Below, piece by piece: positions 1-6,928 of a stretch of DNA of 15,149 nt; the first letter of the stretch is position 1, and every line of letters begins with the position of its first letter. The position numbers and the translations under genes are program-made. Origin of the DNA: JAIVGV01 sp035295985 (GTDB taxonomy: Bacteria > Acidobacteriota > Blastocatellia > Pyrinomonadales > Pyrinomonadaceae); the NCBI GenBank assembly GCA_035295985.1, contig DATHBT010000160.1, forward strand, positions 1-15,149, given 5' to 3'. The notes beneath the pieces are model-generated. The model ran no database searches and was not told the origin of the DNA. It worked only from the letters and a program-made list of their open reading frames with translations.

Positions 1-1
1 C

Positions 2-133
2 TCGAAGTGCATCAACGCCCTGAGGCGAGCGGTCGAGTTGTTCGTCTGGTGCTGGAATCGGCGACAGAGCCATAAGCAACAACACCCGCGCTATCCGAGC
101 AACATCATCGACTTCGTCTCATGTCTGATTTAG
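2..133 (+). CDS. C-terminal tail of a transposase-like protein (5' end outside window)
   Basis: The frame is open from the window edge to a TAG stop and gives 43 residues rich in Arg, Trp and Asn, with the segments FVWCWNRRQ and HPRYPSNIIDFVS. That pattern resembles the extreme C-termini of insertion-sequence transposases, which often end in an aromatic, basic helix followed by a short YP..IIDFV-like tail. I cannot assign an IS family from so little, and no catalytic DDE residue is inside the window. No terminal inverted repeat was recognised just after the stop. The next gene, a lone PadR repressor, ends about 100 bases away on the other strand, so an insertion may have replaced that regulator's former neighbour. 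The call is a resemblance only; it could be another protein's tail. Confidence 0.4.
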   Translation, partial: SKCINALRRAVELFVWCWNRRQSHKQQHPRYPSNIIDFVSCLI

Positions 134-230
134 TCACTCCCTCCAACTTTCGCTCCGCCTCGTCTCTGCGCAGCAGCGCGCTCAGCCGCCTCCTCAGTGC
201 TCCCGGCATCGACGAAACCTCCCTCCCAGC

Positions 231-566
231 CTAAGCGTCACGCAGGATGGCCTCGACCGCGCCCGCGAAGCGCTCCCACGCCTCCCGCTCCGCGTCGAGC
301 CGGCGGCGACCGGCGGCCGTCAACTTGTAGAACTTCGCCTGCCGGTTGTTCTCCGAGGCCCCCCACTCGGCCGAGATCAGCCCGCCCGCTTCCAGGCGGT
401 GCAGCGCCGGGTAGAGCGCGCCGGGCGTTACGGTCAGCACCTCGCCGGAGACGAGCCGGATGCGCTGCATCACGTCCCAGCCGTTCAACGGGCCGGAGCG
501 CAACAGGCGCAGGACGAGCAGTTCGAGCGTGCCCTGCTTCAAGAGATCGGTCTTCTGTCCCACCAT
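231..566 (-). CDS. PadR-family transcriptional repressor (first of two)
   Basis: This is a 111-residue protein, the usual size of the small PadR subfamily. The N-terminal winged helix spans about residues 8-85, with the family signature QGTLELLVLRLL, then GPLNGWDVMQRI, the recognition region GALYPALHRLEAGGLI and the wing EWG.SENNRQAKFYKLT. A short C-terminal helix for dimerisation follows. PadR proteins are cytoplasmic dimers that bind dyad operators, and the ligand cannot be read from sequence. It is about half identical to the PadR protein encoded divergently at 801, so the two are paralogues. ATG at 564-566 is preceded by AGGAG at good spacing, and by a strong promoter with an inverted repeat. 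In this kind of genome PadR genes normally sit beside an ADOP permease. Here nothing like that follows, only the transposase-like tail, so its partner may have been lost. Confidence 0.9.
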   Translation of the reverse strand: MVGQKTDLLKQGTLELLVLRLLRSGPLNGWDVMQRIRLVSGEVLTVTPGALYPALHRLEAGGLISAEWGASENNRQAKFYKLTAAGRRRLDAEREAWERFAGAVEAILRDA

Positions 567-583
567 GTCTCTCCTCTATGCGG

Positions 584-626
584 CCGATAGGAGCGGGATT
601 GTAGCGCCACTCCTATCGGACGTCAA
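584..626 (-). promoter_or_regulatory. Promoter and candidate operator of the first PadR gene
   Basis: On the minus strand a -35 TTGACG (621-626) is followed after exactly 17 bases by a -10 TACAAT (598-603), a near-consensus sigma-70 promoter. A perfect 10-bp inverted repeat, CCGATAGGAG (584-593) and CTCCTATCGG (610-619), brackets the -10 box: one arm lies in the spacer and the other at the expected start site. This placement fits autorepression by the PadR protein encoded 18 bases downstream. The binding partner is inferred. Confidence 0.7.
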
Positions 627-726
627 TAGGAATATCGCCCGGAGGCGCGGCGGACGCGCGGCCGGCCCCCTCCCGCGCGCCGGCCCGCGGCACGGCGAGA
701 GATTTTACGGAACCCCGGCGGATGCT

Positions 727-775
727 TTGACGTTCTAGGCTTCGACAGTGTTATGCTATGACCGTCTAGGCATAG
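727..775 (+). promoter_or_regulatory. Candidate promoter and operator of the PadR-ADOP operon
   Basis: TTGACG (727-732) stands ahead of TATGCT (752-757), with a long 19-base spacer. Two imperfect direct copies, TGACGTTCTAGGC (728-740) and TGACCGTCTAGGC (759-771), lie 31 bases apart, about three helical turns, on either side of the -10. An inverted repeat CTATG (756-760) and CATAG (771-775) overlaps the second copy. The arrangement suggests regulator binding over the promoter, with the PadR protein encoded at 801 as the obvious candidate. The -10 choice is uncertain. Confidence 0.5.
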
Positions 776-800
776 GTTAATCGTCGGGAGGGACTGTCTC

Positions 801-1139
801 GTGGGCGAAACCGATCCGAGGGCGGGGCTGCTTCAGGGCACGCTCGACATGCTGATACTCAAGGCCCTCTCTCTGGGGCCGCTGCACGGCTACGGGGTTA
901 TTCAGCGCATCCGGCAGATGTCGGACGGGCTGCTCGAAGTCGAGCAGGGATCGCTCTACCCGGCGCTCTACCGCATCGAGCAGCGCGGCCTCGTCGACTC
1001 CGAGTGGGGCACTTCGGAGACGGGCCGCAAGGCCAAGTTCTACAAACTTTCGCGCGCCGGCCGCAAACAGCTCCAGGTAGAGGAGTCCAACTGGGACTTG
1101 CTCTCGCTGGCGATCTCTAAGGTGATGCAGAACGGTTGA
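801..1139 (+). CDS. PadR-family transcriptional repressor paired with ADOP permease
   Basis: This 112-residue protein has the complete small-PadR fold: LLQGTLDMLILKAL (about 9-22), GPLHGYGVIQRI, GSLYPALYRIEQRGLV (recognition helix and turn) and the wing SEWGTSETGRKAKFYKLS. A C-terminal helix follows. It starts at GTG, supported by GGGAGGGA at 786-793. It is a paralogue of the divergent PadR protein (231-566). The stop lies only 10 bases before the ADOP permease start, so the two genes are almost certainly one transcript and the repressor very likely controls the permease. PadR-ADOP pairing is characteristic of Acidobacteriota. The inducing ligand is unknown; in other phyla PadR relatives often respond to phenolics or drugs. 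Confidence 0.92.
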   Translation: MGETDPRAGLLQGTLDMLILKALSLGPLHGYGVIQRIRQMSDGLLEVEQGSLYPALYRIEQRGLVDSEWGTSETGRKAKFYKLSRAGRKQLQVEESNWDLLSLAISKVMQNG

Positions 1140-1149
1140 GGTTGCGTCC

Positions 1150-3810
1150 ATGAGCTGGAAGAGGGTCTTGGCGGCGCGGCTGCGCGCCCTGCTGCGCCGC
1201 GGGGAGGTCGAGCGCGACATAGACGAGGAGTTTCGTTTCCACTTGGAAGAAGAGACCGAGGCGAACGTCCGCCGCGGGATGGGGCCGGAGGAGGCCCGCC
1301 GGCAGGCGCTCAGGAGTTTCGGGAACCTGATCCGCGTCAAAGAGGCGGCGCGCGACGTGAGGGGGGGCGGCATGGCGGAAACTTTACTCAGGGATTTGCG
1401 CTACGGCGCGCGCACTTTGATGAAGCGGCCCGGCTTCACCGTGGTCGCCGTGCTGACGCTGGCCGTCGGCGTCGGCGCGAACACGGCCATCTTCTCCGTC
1501 GTCAACGCCGTGCTGCTCCGCCCCTTGCAGTACCCGAACGCGGAGCGCATCGCGGCGGTCGAGGAGCTTAACCAGAGGGGCGAGCGCGTGCAGGTGACGC
1601 CGGCCAACTTCCTCGACTGGCGCGCGCAGAACACGGTCTTCGAGCAGCTCGCCGCGATCTACGAGCGCGCGTCGAACCTCTCGGCCGGCGGCGAGTCCGA
1701 GCGCGTCGATCTGGCGATGACCTCGGCCAACTTCTTCGAGGTCTTCGGCGTGCGCCCCATGCACGGTCGATTCTTTTTGCCCGAGGAGGAGACGGCCGGG
1801 CACGAACCCGTCGCCGTCCTCAGCCACGCGCTCTGGCAGCGACGCTTCGGCGGCGACCCGTCGGTGGTGGGCAAAGGCGTCACGCTTGACGGTCAGGCTT
1901 ATACGGTCGTCGGCGTCGCGCCGCCGGGCTTCCAGTACCCCAACAAGACGGAGGTGTGGCTGCCGCCCTACCAGCGCGTGCCCATGCTCGGCCCGCAGCA
2001 GGACATCGAGCGGGCGCGGGGCTTCGGCTTCCTGAGCGCGGTCGGGCTGCTCAAGCCGGATGTGACGGTCGAGCGTGCGCACGACGAGATGACGGCCATC
2101 ACGGCGCGGCTGCGGCAGCAGTACCCGGAGACGAACAACAACCGCTTCAACCGCGTCGTGCCGCTCCGCACGTTCCTCGTAGGCAAGAGCGGCACGGCGC
2201 TCGTGCTGCTCATGGGGGCGGTGGCGCTCGTGCTCCTGATCGCCTGCGCGAACGTGGCGAACCTGCTGCTGGCGCGCGCGGCCTCGCGCCAGAAGGAGAT
2301 CGCCGTCCGGATCGCGCTCGGGGCGACGCGGCTGCGCCTGGTCGGGCAACTGTTAGTCGAGAGCGTGCTGCTCGGTCTGGCGGGCGGCGCGGCCGGGCTG
2401 CTCCTGGGCTGGTGGGGCGTCGAGCTGTTGAAGGGGCTGCTGCCCGCGGACTTCCCGCGCGCGCAGGGGATCGGCGTCGATCTGCGCGTGCTCGCCTTCA
2501 CGCTCCTCGTCTCGCTCGCGACCGGCGTCGTCTTCGGACTCGCGCCCGCGCTCCAGTCCACGCAGCTCGACGTGAACGAATCGCTCAAGGAGAGCGCGCG
2601 CGGTTCGGGCGGCGGCTCGCGCCGGGCGCGTCTGCGCTCGCTGCTCGTCGTCTCGGAGGTCGCGCTCTCGCTCGTGCTGCTCGTCGGGGCGGGGCTGCTT
2701 TTCCGCAGCCTCCTGCGCCTGCACGCGGTCGAGCTGGGCTTCCGCCCGCAGCGCCTGCTCACCTTCAGGCTCGCCCCCACCGGCCCGAACTTCCGCGAGG
2801 ACGCGCAGTTCACCGCCTTCTACGACCGGGTCGCCGAGCGCCTCAAGGCTCTGCCGGGCGTGGACGGGGTCGGCGTCATCAACACGCTGCCGCTTAAAAA
2901 GGGCTGGACGACGAGTATCATGGTCGAAGGCCGCCCGCCCCTTTCGCGCGACAAGTGGCCGCAGGTGAACTACCGGAGCGTCAACCCGGACTACTTCCGC
3001 ACGATGAACGTCCCCCTCGTCAAGGGGCGGCAGTTCGACGCGCGCGACGACGACAGGCACCCGCGCGTGGTCATGGTCAACCAGGCGCTCGCGCGGCGCG
3101 ACTTCCCCGGCGAGGAACCCGTCGGCCGGAAGATCAACTTCGGCCTCGTCGGCGCAGACGGGCAGCCCGTCTGGTTCGAGATCGTGGGCGTGGCCGCAGA
3201 CGTGCGGAGCCTGGAGCTGAGCGCCGAGCCTGTGCCGGAGATTTACACCTCGTACCTGCAAGACCCGTTCGCCTCGATGTTCTACGCCGTGAGCACGGCG
3301 GCCGAGCCGGCGGGCCTGATCCCTGCGGTGCGCGAGGTCGTCCGGCAGGTTGATAGGGGCGTGCCGCCCGCCGAGTTTAAGGAGATGGAGCGGATCGTGG
3401 ACGAGGCGGCGGCCGAGCCGCGCTTCAACTCGGTGCTGCTCGGCGTCTTCGGCGCGACGGCGCTGCTGCTCGCGGCGGCCGGCATCTACGGCGTCATGGC
3501 TTACGCAGTCTCGCAGCGGACGCACGAGATCGGCGTCCGCATGGCCCTGGGCGCGCAGCGGCGCGACGTGTTCCGGCTGATCATGGGGCAGGGCGCGCGA
3601 CTGATCCTCGCGGGCGTCGCCTTCGGCCTCGTCGCCGCGCTCGCGCTGACGCGGCTGATGAAGGGACTGCTCTTCGGCGTGACGGCGACAGACCCGCTCA
3701 CCTACGCGGGGATCGCCGCCTTCCTGATCCTCGTCGCCTTCGTCTCCTGCTACCTGCCGGCGCGGCGGGCGACCAAGGTCGATCCGCTCGTCGCGCTCAG
3801 GTACGAATGA
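1150..3810 (+). CDS. ADOP-family duplicated MacB/FtsX-type ABC permease
   Basis: The protein has 886 residues. A short N-terminal cytoplasmic prefix (about 1-85, with FRFHLEEETEANVRRGM and EEARRQALRSFGN) precedes two MacB-type halves. Half 1 has a first membrane helix at about 96-122 (GFTVVAVLTLAVGVGANTA), a periplasmic MacB core domain (about 123-345) and an FtsX block (about 350-468) containing EIAVRIALGATR. Half 2 repeats the plan: membrane helix about 497-520, periplasmic domain, then a final FtsX block (about 759-886) with EIGVRMALGAQR and the closing PARRATKVDPLVALRYE. This is the layout of the ADOP family, inner-membrane permeases without an adjacent ATPase gene. None is seen here, so an ATPase would have to come from elsewhere if one is used. 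MacB relatives move peptides, lipids or drugs by mechanotransmission; this substrate is unknown. It is co-transcribed with the PadR gene. Confidence 0.95.
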   Translation: MSWKRVLAARLRALLRRGEVERDIDEEFRFHLEEETEANVRRGMGPEEARRQALRSFGNLIRVKEAARDVRGGGMAETLLRDLRYGARTLMKRPGFTVVAVLTLAVGVGANTAIFSVVNAVLLRPLQYPNAERIAAVEELNQRGERVQVTPANFLDWRAQNTVFEQLAAIYERASNLSAGGESERVDLAMTSANFFEVFGVRPMHGRFFLPEEETAGHEPVAVLSHALWQRRFGGDPSVVGKGVTLDGQAYTVVGVAPPGFQYPNKTEVWLPPYQRVPMLGPQQDIERARGFGFLSAVGLLKPDVTVERAHDEMTAITARLRQQYPETNNNRFNRVVPLRTFLVGKSGTALVLLMGAVALVLLIACANVANLLLARAASRQKEIAVRIALGATRLRLVGQLLVESVLLGLAGGAAGLLLGWWGVELLKGLLPADFPRAQGIGVDLRVLAFTLLVSLATGVVFGLAPALQSTQLDVNESLKESARGSGGGSRRARLRSLLVVSEVALSLVLLVGAGLLFRSLLRLHAVELGFRPQRLLTFRLAPTGPNFREDAQFTAFYDRVAERLKALPGVDGVGVINTLPLKKGWTTSIMVEGRPPLSRDKWPQVNYRSVNPDYFRTMNVPLVKGRQFDARDDDRHPRVVMVNQALARRDFPGEEPVGRKINFGLVGADGQPVWFEIVGVAADVRSLELSAEPVPEIYTSYLQDPFASMFYAVSTAAEPAGLIPAVREVVRQVDRGVPPAEFKEMERIVDEAAAEPRFNSVLLGVFGATALLLAAAGIYGVMAYAVSQRTHEIGVRMALGAQRRDVFRLIMGQGARLILAGVAFGLVAALALTRLMKGLLFGVTATDPLTYAGIAAFLILVAFVSCYLPARRATKVDPLVALRYE

Positions 3811-3889
3811 GGCGGGCGCGTCTGCGAGCTTGAAGCCAAGTGGCGCGCCGCCGGGCGGCCGTCCGCTTCCCCCGGCGCGGCGAAGGGTC
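3811..3889. other. Convergent intergenic hairpin, possibly a weak terminator
   Basis: Between the convergent permease and acyltransferase genes, a GC stem can form from 3846-3855 with 3871-3879: nine pairs with one bulged C and a loop of about 15 bases. Neither strand has the T-run of a classic intrinsic terminator, so termination here is only suggested by the position. Confidence 0.3.
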
Positions 3890-5149
3890 TTACAGGTAGC
3901 TCAGCCACGCCTCGCGCCGCCGCCGTTTGAGGCGGGCGAACCAGCGCGTGGGGAAGTAGAGAGCCACGACCACGCCGATCCAGACTGTGTAAACCACCCA
4001 CAGCCCGTAGCCGTAGTCGGGCGGCAGGTGCCCGCCCGCGAATGCCTCCTTCACGCGCGGGCCGTAGCGCGCGATGGCGAAGACGATAGCAAGAATCTGG
4101 ATGAGGTAGAGGTGCAGGACGTAGTAGAAGAGCGGCGCGCGCCCGAAGTTGACGAGCAGACGGGACAGGGGACCCGCCCCGCGGTCGAAGAGGCGGAGCG
4201 CGATGATCGCGGGGCCGAGCGTCATCAGCAGGAAGAGGAGCGAGGGCGGGTACTTCTGCGTGTTGACGAACGAGAAGAGGGTGAACAGCCCGCTCTCCTG
4301 AAACGCCCACGGGCGCGGGTCGCCGTAAAAGTTAAGGGCGCGCAGAACCACGAAGGCGAGCGTCAGCCCGACGCCGAGGCGGAGCAGCAGTCGGCGGCGA
4401 CGCTCGCGCTCCAGCAGGAGCACGCGGCCGAAGCCGTAGCCGGCGGCCATCACGCCCACCCACGGCAGAAGCGGGTAGAGGGGGATGAACAGCCTGCCCG
4501 GCAGGGGTTCGAGCGGCTCGCCCGTGTGGAGCAGCGACCACAGCCAGCCGAGCGGGCCGAAGCTCTCCGCAGGGACGGGGTCGAGCAGGTTGTGGAGCGC
4601 GACGACGGCCACGCCGAACGTCGCGACCGCCCACGCGGGCAGGCGGACGAGCGCCGAGAGCGCGACCATCGACCAGCCGATGGCCCAGATGACCTGCAAG
4701 GGCGTGATGCGGTAAGTCGGATCGAACGTCCAGGCAAGGCGGATCACGGTCAGCTCAAGGAGCACCAGCCACAGGCCGCGCGTCAGCAGGAAACGCGACA
4801 GCTCGCCCCGCGTCTTCCCCCGCGCGCCGGAGAGGAACGCGCCCGTGCCGGCGAGGAAGACGAAGACTGGGGCGCAGAAGTGCGTCACCCAGCGCGTGAG
4901 GAAGAGCGCGGGGCCAGCCCGCGAGAGATCGGTCGGGTCGAACAGCGGCGTCGCGTAGTGCAGGAAGTCGCGGACGTGGTCGAGCGCCATGACGACCATG
5001 ACCAGCCCGCGCAGCAGATCGACGGAATCGAGGCGCGTGCGCGACTCCGCGCTCCCGCCCGGTTGGGCCGCGCCGCCTGACGCCGCTGCGCGCGTAGTTT
5101 CATGCGGCGCGGCGTCAGTCGTCACCGCCGTTGCTGTGTCGCGGGACAT
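3890..5149 (-). CDS. DUF1624 / HGSNAT-like membrane acyltransferase
   Basis: This is a polytopic membrane protein of about 419 residues. After a hydrophilic, Ala/Thr-rich cytoplasmic leader (about 1-39) comes the family signature LDSVDLLRGLVMVVMALDHV followed by RDF, then about ten hydrophobic segments, including FCAPVFVFLAGTGAFL, LPWVGVMAAGYGFGRV and APLFYYVLHLYLIQILAIVF. These match the heparan-alpha-glucosaminide N-acetyltransferase catalytic domain (DUF1624, COG3503), whose human member transfers acetyl from acetyl-CoA across a membrane. The LDH motif near residue 57 and the late YYVLHLYLIQ helix are typical. The bacterial substrate is unknown, probably an envelope glycan or lipid. ATG at 5147-5149 is preferred over GTG at 5150-5152 because GAGAGG sits five bases upstream of it. 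That Shine-Dalgarno overlaps the stop of the upstream gene, so translation is coupled. Confidence 0.85.
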   Translation of the reverse strand: MSRDTATAVTTDAAPHETTRAAASGGAAQPGGSAESRTRLDSVDLLRGLVMVVMALDHVRDFLHYATPLFDPTDLSRAGPALFLTRWVTHFCAPVFVFLAGTGAFLSGARGKTRGELSRFLLTRGLWLVLLELTVIRLAWTFDPTYRITPLQVIWAIGWSMVALSALVRLPAWAVATFGVAVVALHNLLDPVPAESFGPLGWLWSLLHTGEPLEPLPGRLFIPLYPLLPWVGVMAAGYGFGRVLLLERERRRRLLLRLGVGLTLAFVVLRALNFYGDPRPWAFQESGLFTLFSFVNTQKYPPSLLFLLMTLGPAIIALRLFDRGAGPLSRLLVNFGRAPLFYYVLHLYLIQILAIVFAIARYGPRVKEAFAGGHLPPDYGYGLWVVYTVWIGVVVALYFPTRWFARLKRRRREAWLSYL

Positions 5150-5158
5150 CACGGCCTC

Positions 5159-5998
5159 TCAGCGGTAAATGAGCGGAGTCCCCGAAAGCGCCTGAAGGAA
5201 GAGCAACAGAGACACGACCGCGTACAACACGCCTATCGCCTTGACCCAGTTGGCGGGATTCCTTATGCGTTCGGCGACGCGCGGCGAAGAGAACAGGTAG
5301 CCGACGAGCGGCAGCGCCTGAAGGGCGTGTAGCCCGACGAAATGCGCGATCCGCAGGTCGCCGCCCCTCGTGCTCCAGTTAATCAGCGGCAGACCCGGCC
5401 CGCCGTCCGCAACGCCCACGCTGTGCGCGTGGAGCCTCACCATCGCGAAGCCTTCCAAACTCGCCAGCAGAAAAATCAACAGCCCCAGCCGGATGCCCCA
5501 CAGGTACGGGGCCGGGACGGCCGTTTCGCCCCTCCAGAACCTGAACGCCGCGTAAGAGACGGCCGCCGTGTTGACGACGATCATCAGACCCATGATCCCC
5601 ACTACCCCGGCGTTCGCCACAGAGGAGAAGTTGAAGTGCGAGGTGGTGCCGCGGGCCGCTTGGAGTGTGATGAGCACTGTCTCCGCCGTGATCGTGAGGG
5701 CCACGAGTTGGCTGATTCGACGCCGCGCGCCCGCGCTCGCGGGCAGGTGGTAGAAGAGCCAGCCGACGGTCAGCATGTAAACGGCGTTGGCGAGCGTGAA
5801 CTTGATCGGCTTGATCCAGGGGTTGATCCCGGTCACGAGCCGGTCGTCGAAGGGGACGGCGGCCAGCATCAGCGGCACCAGCAGCAGGTGCGCGACCGAG
5901 ACCCAGAACAGGAGCGGGTCGCGGCGGCGTGCCTCTTCGATCAGGCCGGACACCGGGCCGGCCGCCTTCGGGGCGGTTTCGTTAACAACGGCAGACAT
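5159..5998 (-). CDS. Uncharacterised polytopic membrane protein, coupled to DUF1624 gene
   Basis: The product is about 279 residues with seven to eight hydrophobic segments, for example DPLLFWVSVAHLLLVPLML, ITLQAARGTTSHFNFSSV, GIRLGLLIFLLASLEGFAMV and the last helix AIGVLYAVVSLLLFL. I do not recognise a characterised family. Conserved-looking features are the NPWIKPIKFTLAN stretch, a His in TTSHFN, a soluble loop with RLHAHSVGVADGGPG, and the pair of His in RIAHFVGLHALQALPL, which could bind metal or haem (speculative). The ATG at 5996-5998 is preferred to the one at 6002-6004 because AAGGAG (6007-6012) is 8 bases from the former and only 2 from the latter. Its stop is a few bases before the DUF1624 start, so the pair forms an operon and the two may act together on one envelope substrate. 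A candidate TetR operator lies upstream. Confidence 0.75.
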   Translation of the reverse strand: MSAVVNETAPKAAGPVSGLIEEARRRDPLLFWVSVAHLLLVPLMLAAVPFDDRLVTGINPWIKPIKFTLANAVYMLTVGWLFYHLPASAGARRRISQLVALTITAETVLITLQAARGTTSHFNFSSVANAGVVGIMGLMIVVNTAAVSYAAFRFWRGETAVPAPYLWGIRLGLLIFLLASLEGFAMVRLHAHSVGVADGGPGLPLINWSTRGGDLRIAHFVGLHALQALPLVGYLFSSPRVAERIRNPANWVKAIGVLYAVVSLLLFLQALSGTPLIYR

Positions 5999-6115
5999 TC
6001 CCATTACTCCTTAAATTTCAGGGCATTAAGTGTCGCGTCCGCACCCTGCCCGGCCAACTCGGCCGAAGACCCTACGCGGGGCATAACCGCATTCGCCCGA
6101 ACAAAGTAAATATAC

Positions 6116-6140
6116 GTAACAGCGTTAACCAAATGTTCAA
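6116..6140 (-). promoter_or_regulatory. Candidate promoter and second TetR operator for the membrane-protein operon
   Basis: The imperfect palindrome GTAACAGCGTTAA (6116-6128) matches 10 of 13 bases of the perfect GTAACGCCGTTAC dyad in the TetR gene promoter. Reading the minus strand, TTGAAC (6135-6140) is a plausible -35 and an AT-rich TATATT run lies just past the dyad. The spacing of about 20 is long, so the exact -10 is uncertain. A repressor on this dyad would sit between the two promoter boxes. Shared control by the adjacent TetR protein is inferred. Confidence 0.55.
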
Positions 6141-6145
6141 AAAAT

Positions 6146-6793
6146 TTAAGTCCGCCCCAGCCCGTCCCGGATCATGCGCATGGCGAGGTCGGCGCTCTCG
6201 CGCACCTGCTTTTTGTTGAAGCGCTTCGCGCCCGCCAGCGCTAGGGACGTGATGCCGTGCACCACCGCCCAGATGACCGTGCTCGTCGTCTCGGGGTCGC
6301 CCCGCCTGAGGGCGCCCGACTCCATCGCTTGCTCCACCGACTGGCGCAGCACCCCGAAGGAGTCGATCATCGGCCCCTTCTGCTCCGCGCGGCTGTCGAA
6401 CAGGAAGTCGGAGCGCTGCATGAACATCATCCGGTAATAGACGGGGTTCCGCAGGCCGAACTCTATGTAGGCGTGCCCCAGGGCGGCAAGGCGCTCGCGC
6501 GGGTCTTCGCTCGACTGCGCGGCCTTGGCGAGCTGCCGGCCGAAGCGGAGGAAGCCGTCGTGGACGATGGCATAGAGGAGGTCGTCCTTGTCCTCGTAGT
6601 AGCGGTAGATGGTGGTCGCGGAGTAGCCGATGCGCTCGGCGATCTGTCGCATCGACAGCCCCTCGTAGCCGTGTTCGAGGAAGAGCTCCCCGGCGGCGTC
6701 GAGTATGCGCCGGCGCAGATCATCCTTCTCCCGCTCGCGGCGGCGGCGGCTGACCTCCCGGAGCCGCTCCGCCTGTGTGTTCGGTTGACCCAT
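6146..6793 (-). CDS. TetR/AcrR-family transcriptional repressor
   Basis: This is a 215-residue protein. A very basic N-terminus (about 8-30, RRRREREKDDLRRR) leads into a canonical TetR helix-turn-helix (about 28-75: ILDAAGELFLEHGYEGLSM, then RQIAERIGYSATTIYRYYED and KDDLLYAIV). The C-terminal ligand and dimer domain contains HAYIEFGLRNPVYYRMMFM (about 108-126), typical of the WHG-type TetR C-terminal domain. It acts as a cytoplasmic dimer; the ligand cannot be read. Start ATG at 6791-6793 has only a weak Shine-Dalgarno. The gene is upstream of, and co-oriented with, the membrane-protein/DUF1624 pair (gap about 147 bases to the preferred start). Near-identical dyads are found in both promoter regions, so autorepression plus repression of that operon is likely. 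Confidence 0.9.
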   Translation of the reverse strand: MGQPNTQAERLREVSRRRREREKDDLRRRILDAAGELFLEHGYEGLSMRQIAERIGYSATTIYRYYEDKDDLLYAIVHDGFLRFGRQLAKAAQSSEDPRERLAALGHAYIEFGLRNPVYYRMMFMQRSDFLFDSRAEQKGPMIDSFGVLRQSVEQAMESGALRRGDPETTSTVIWAVVHGITSLALAGAKRFNKKQVRESADLAMRMIRDGLGRT

Positions 6794-6808
6794 ACAAGCA
6801 CCGATAGC

Positions 6809-6852
6809 GTAACGCCGTTACTCAACATAACAAAGAAAACCCGCCGCGTCAA
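6809..6852 (-). promoter_or_regulatory. TetR gene promoter with perfect palindromic operator
   Basis: On the minus strand TTGACG (6847-6852) and TATGTT (6824-6829) are separated by exactly 17 bases, a strong sigma-70 promoter. The palindrome GTAACG-C-CGTTAC (6809-6821, six perfect pairs around one central base) covers the expected transcription start, the classic position of a TetR autorepression operator. A second copy lies at 6116-6128. Confidence 0.75.
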
Positions 6853-6928
6853 TCCTCGACCGGGCGGCCGGCCTTGTGTCTCTTTCAGCCGCCCCGCGCC
6901 GAGGGGTGTTAGCGCAAGCGCCGGGCGG

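Noticed and set aside
1384..3525. Minus-strand frames of 321 and 390 codons opposite the ADOP permease
   Set aside because: They are Arg/His/Glu-rich shadow translations of a well-supported gene, without starts supported by ribosome sites.
3830..5080. Long plus-strand open frame of 416 codons opposite the DUF1624 gene
   Set aside because: Its translation is low-complexity Arg/Glu/Gln-rich with no family features, whereas the minus strand gives a clear polytopic membrane protein. Long antisense frames are expected at this GC content.
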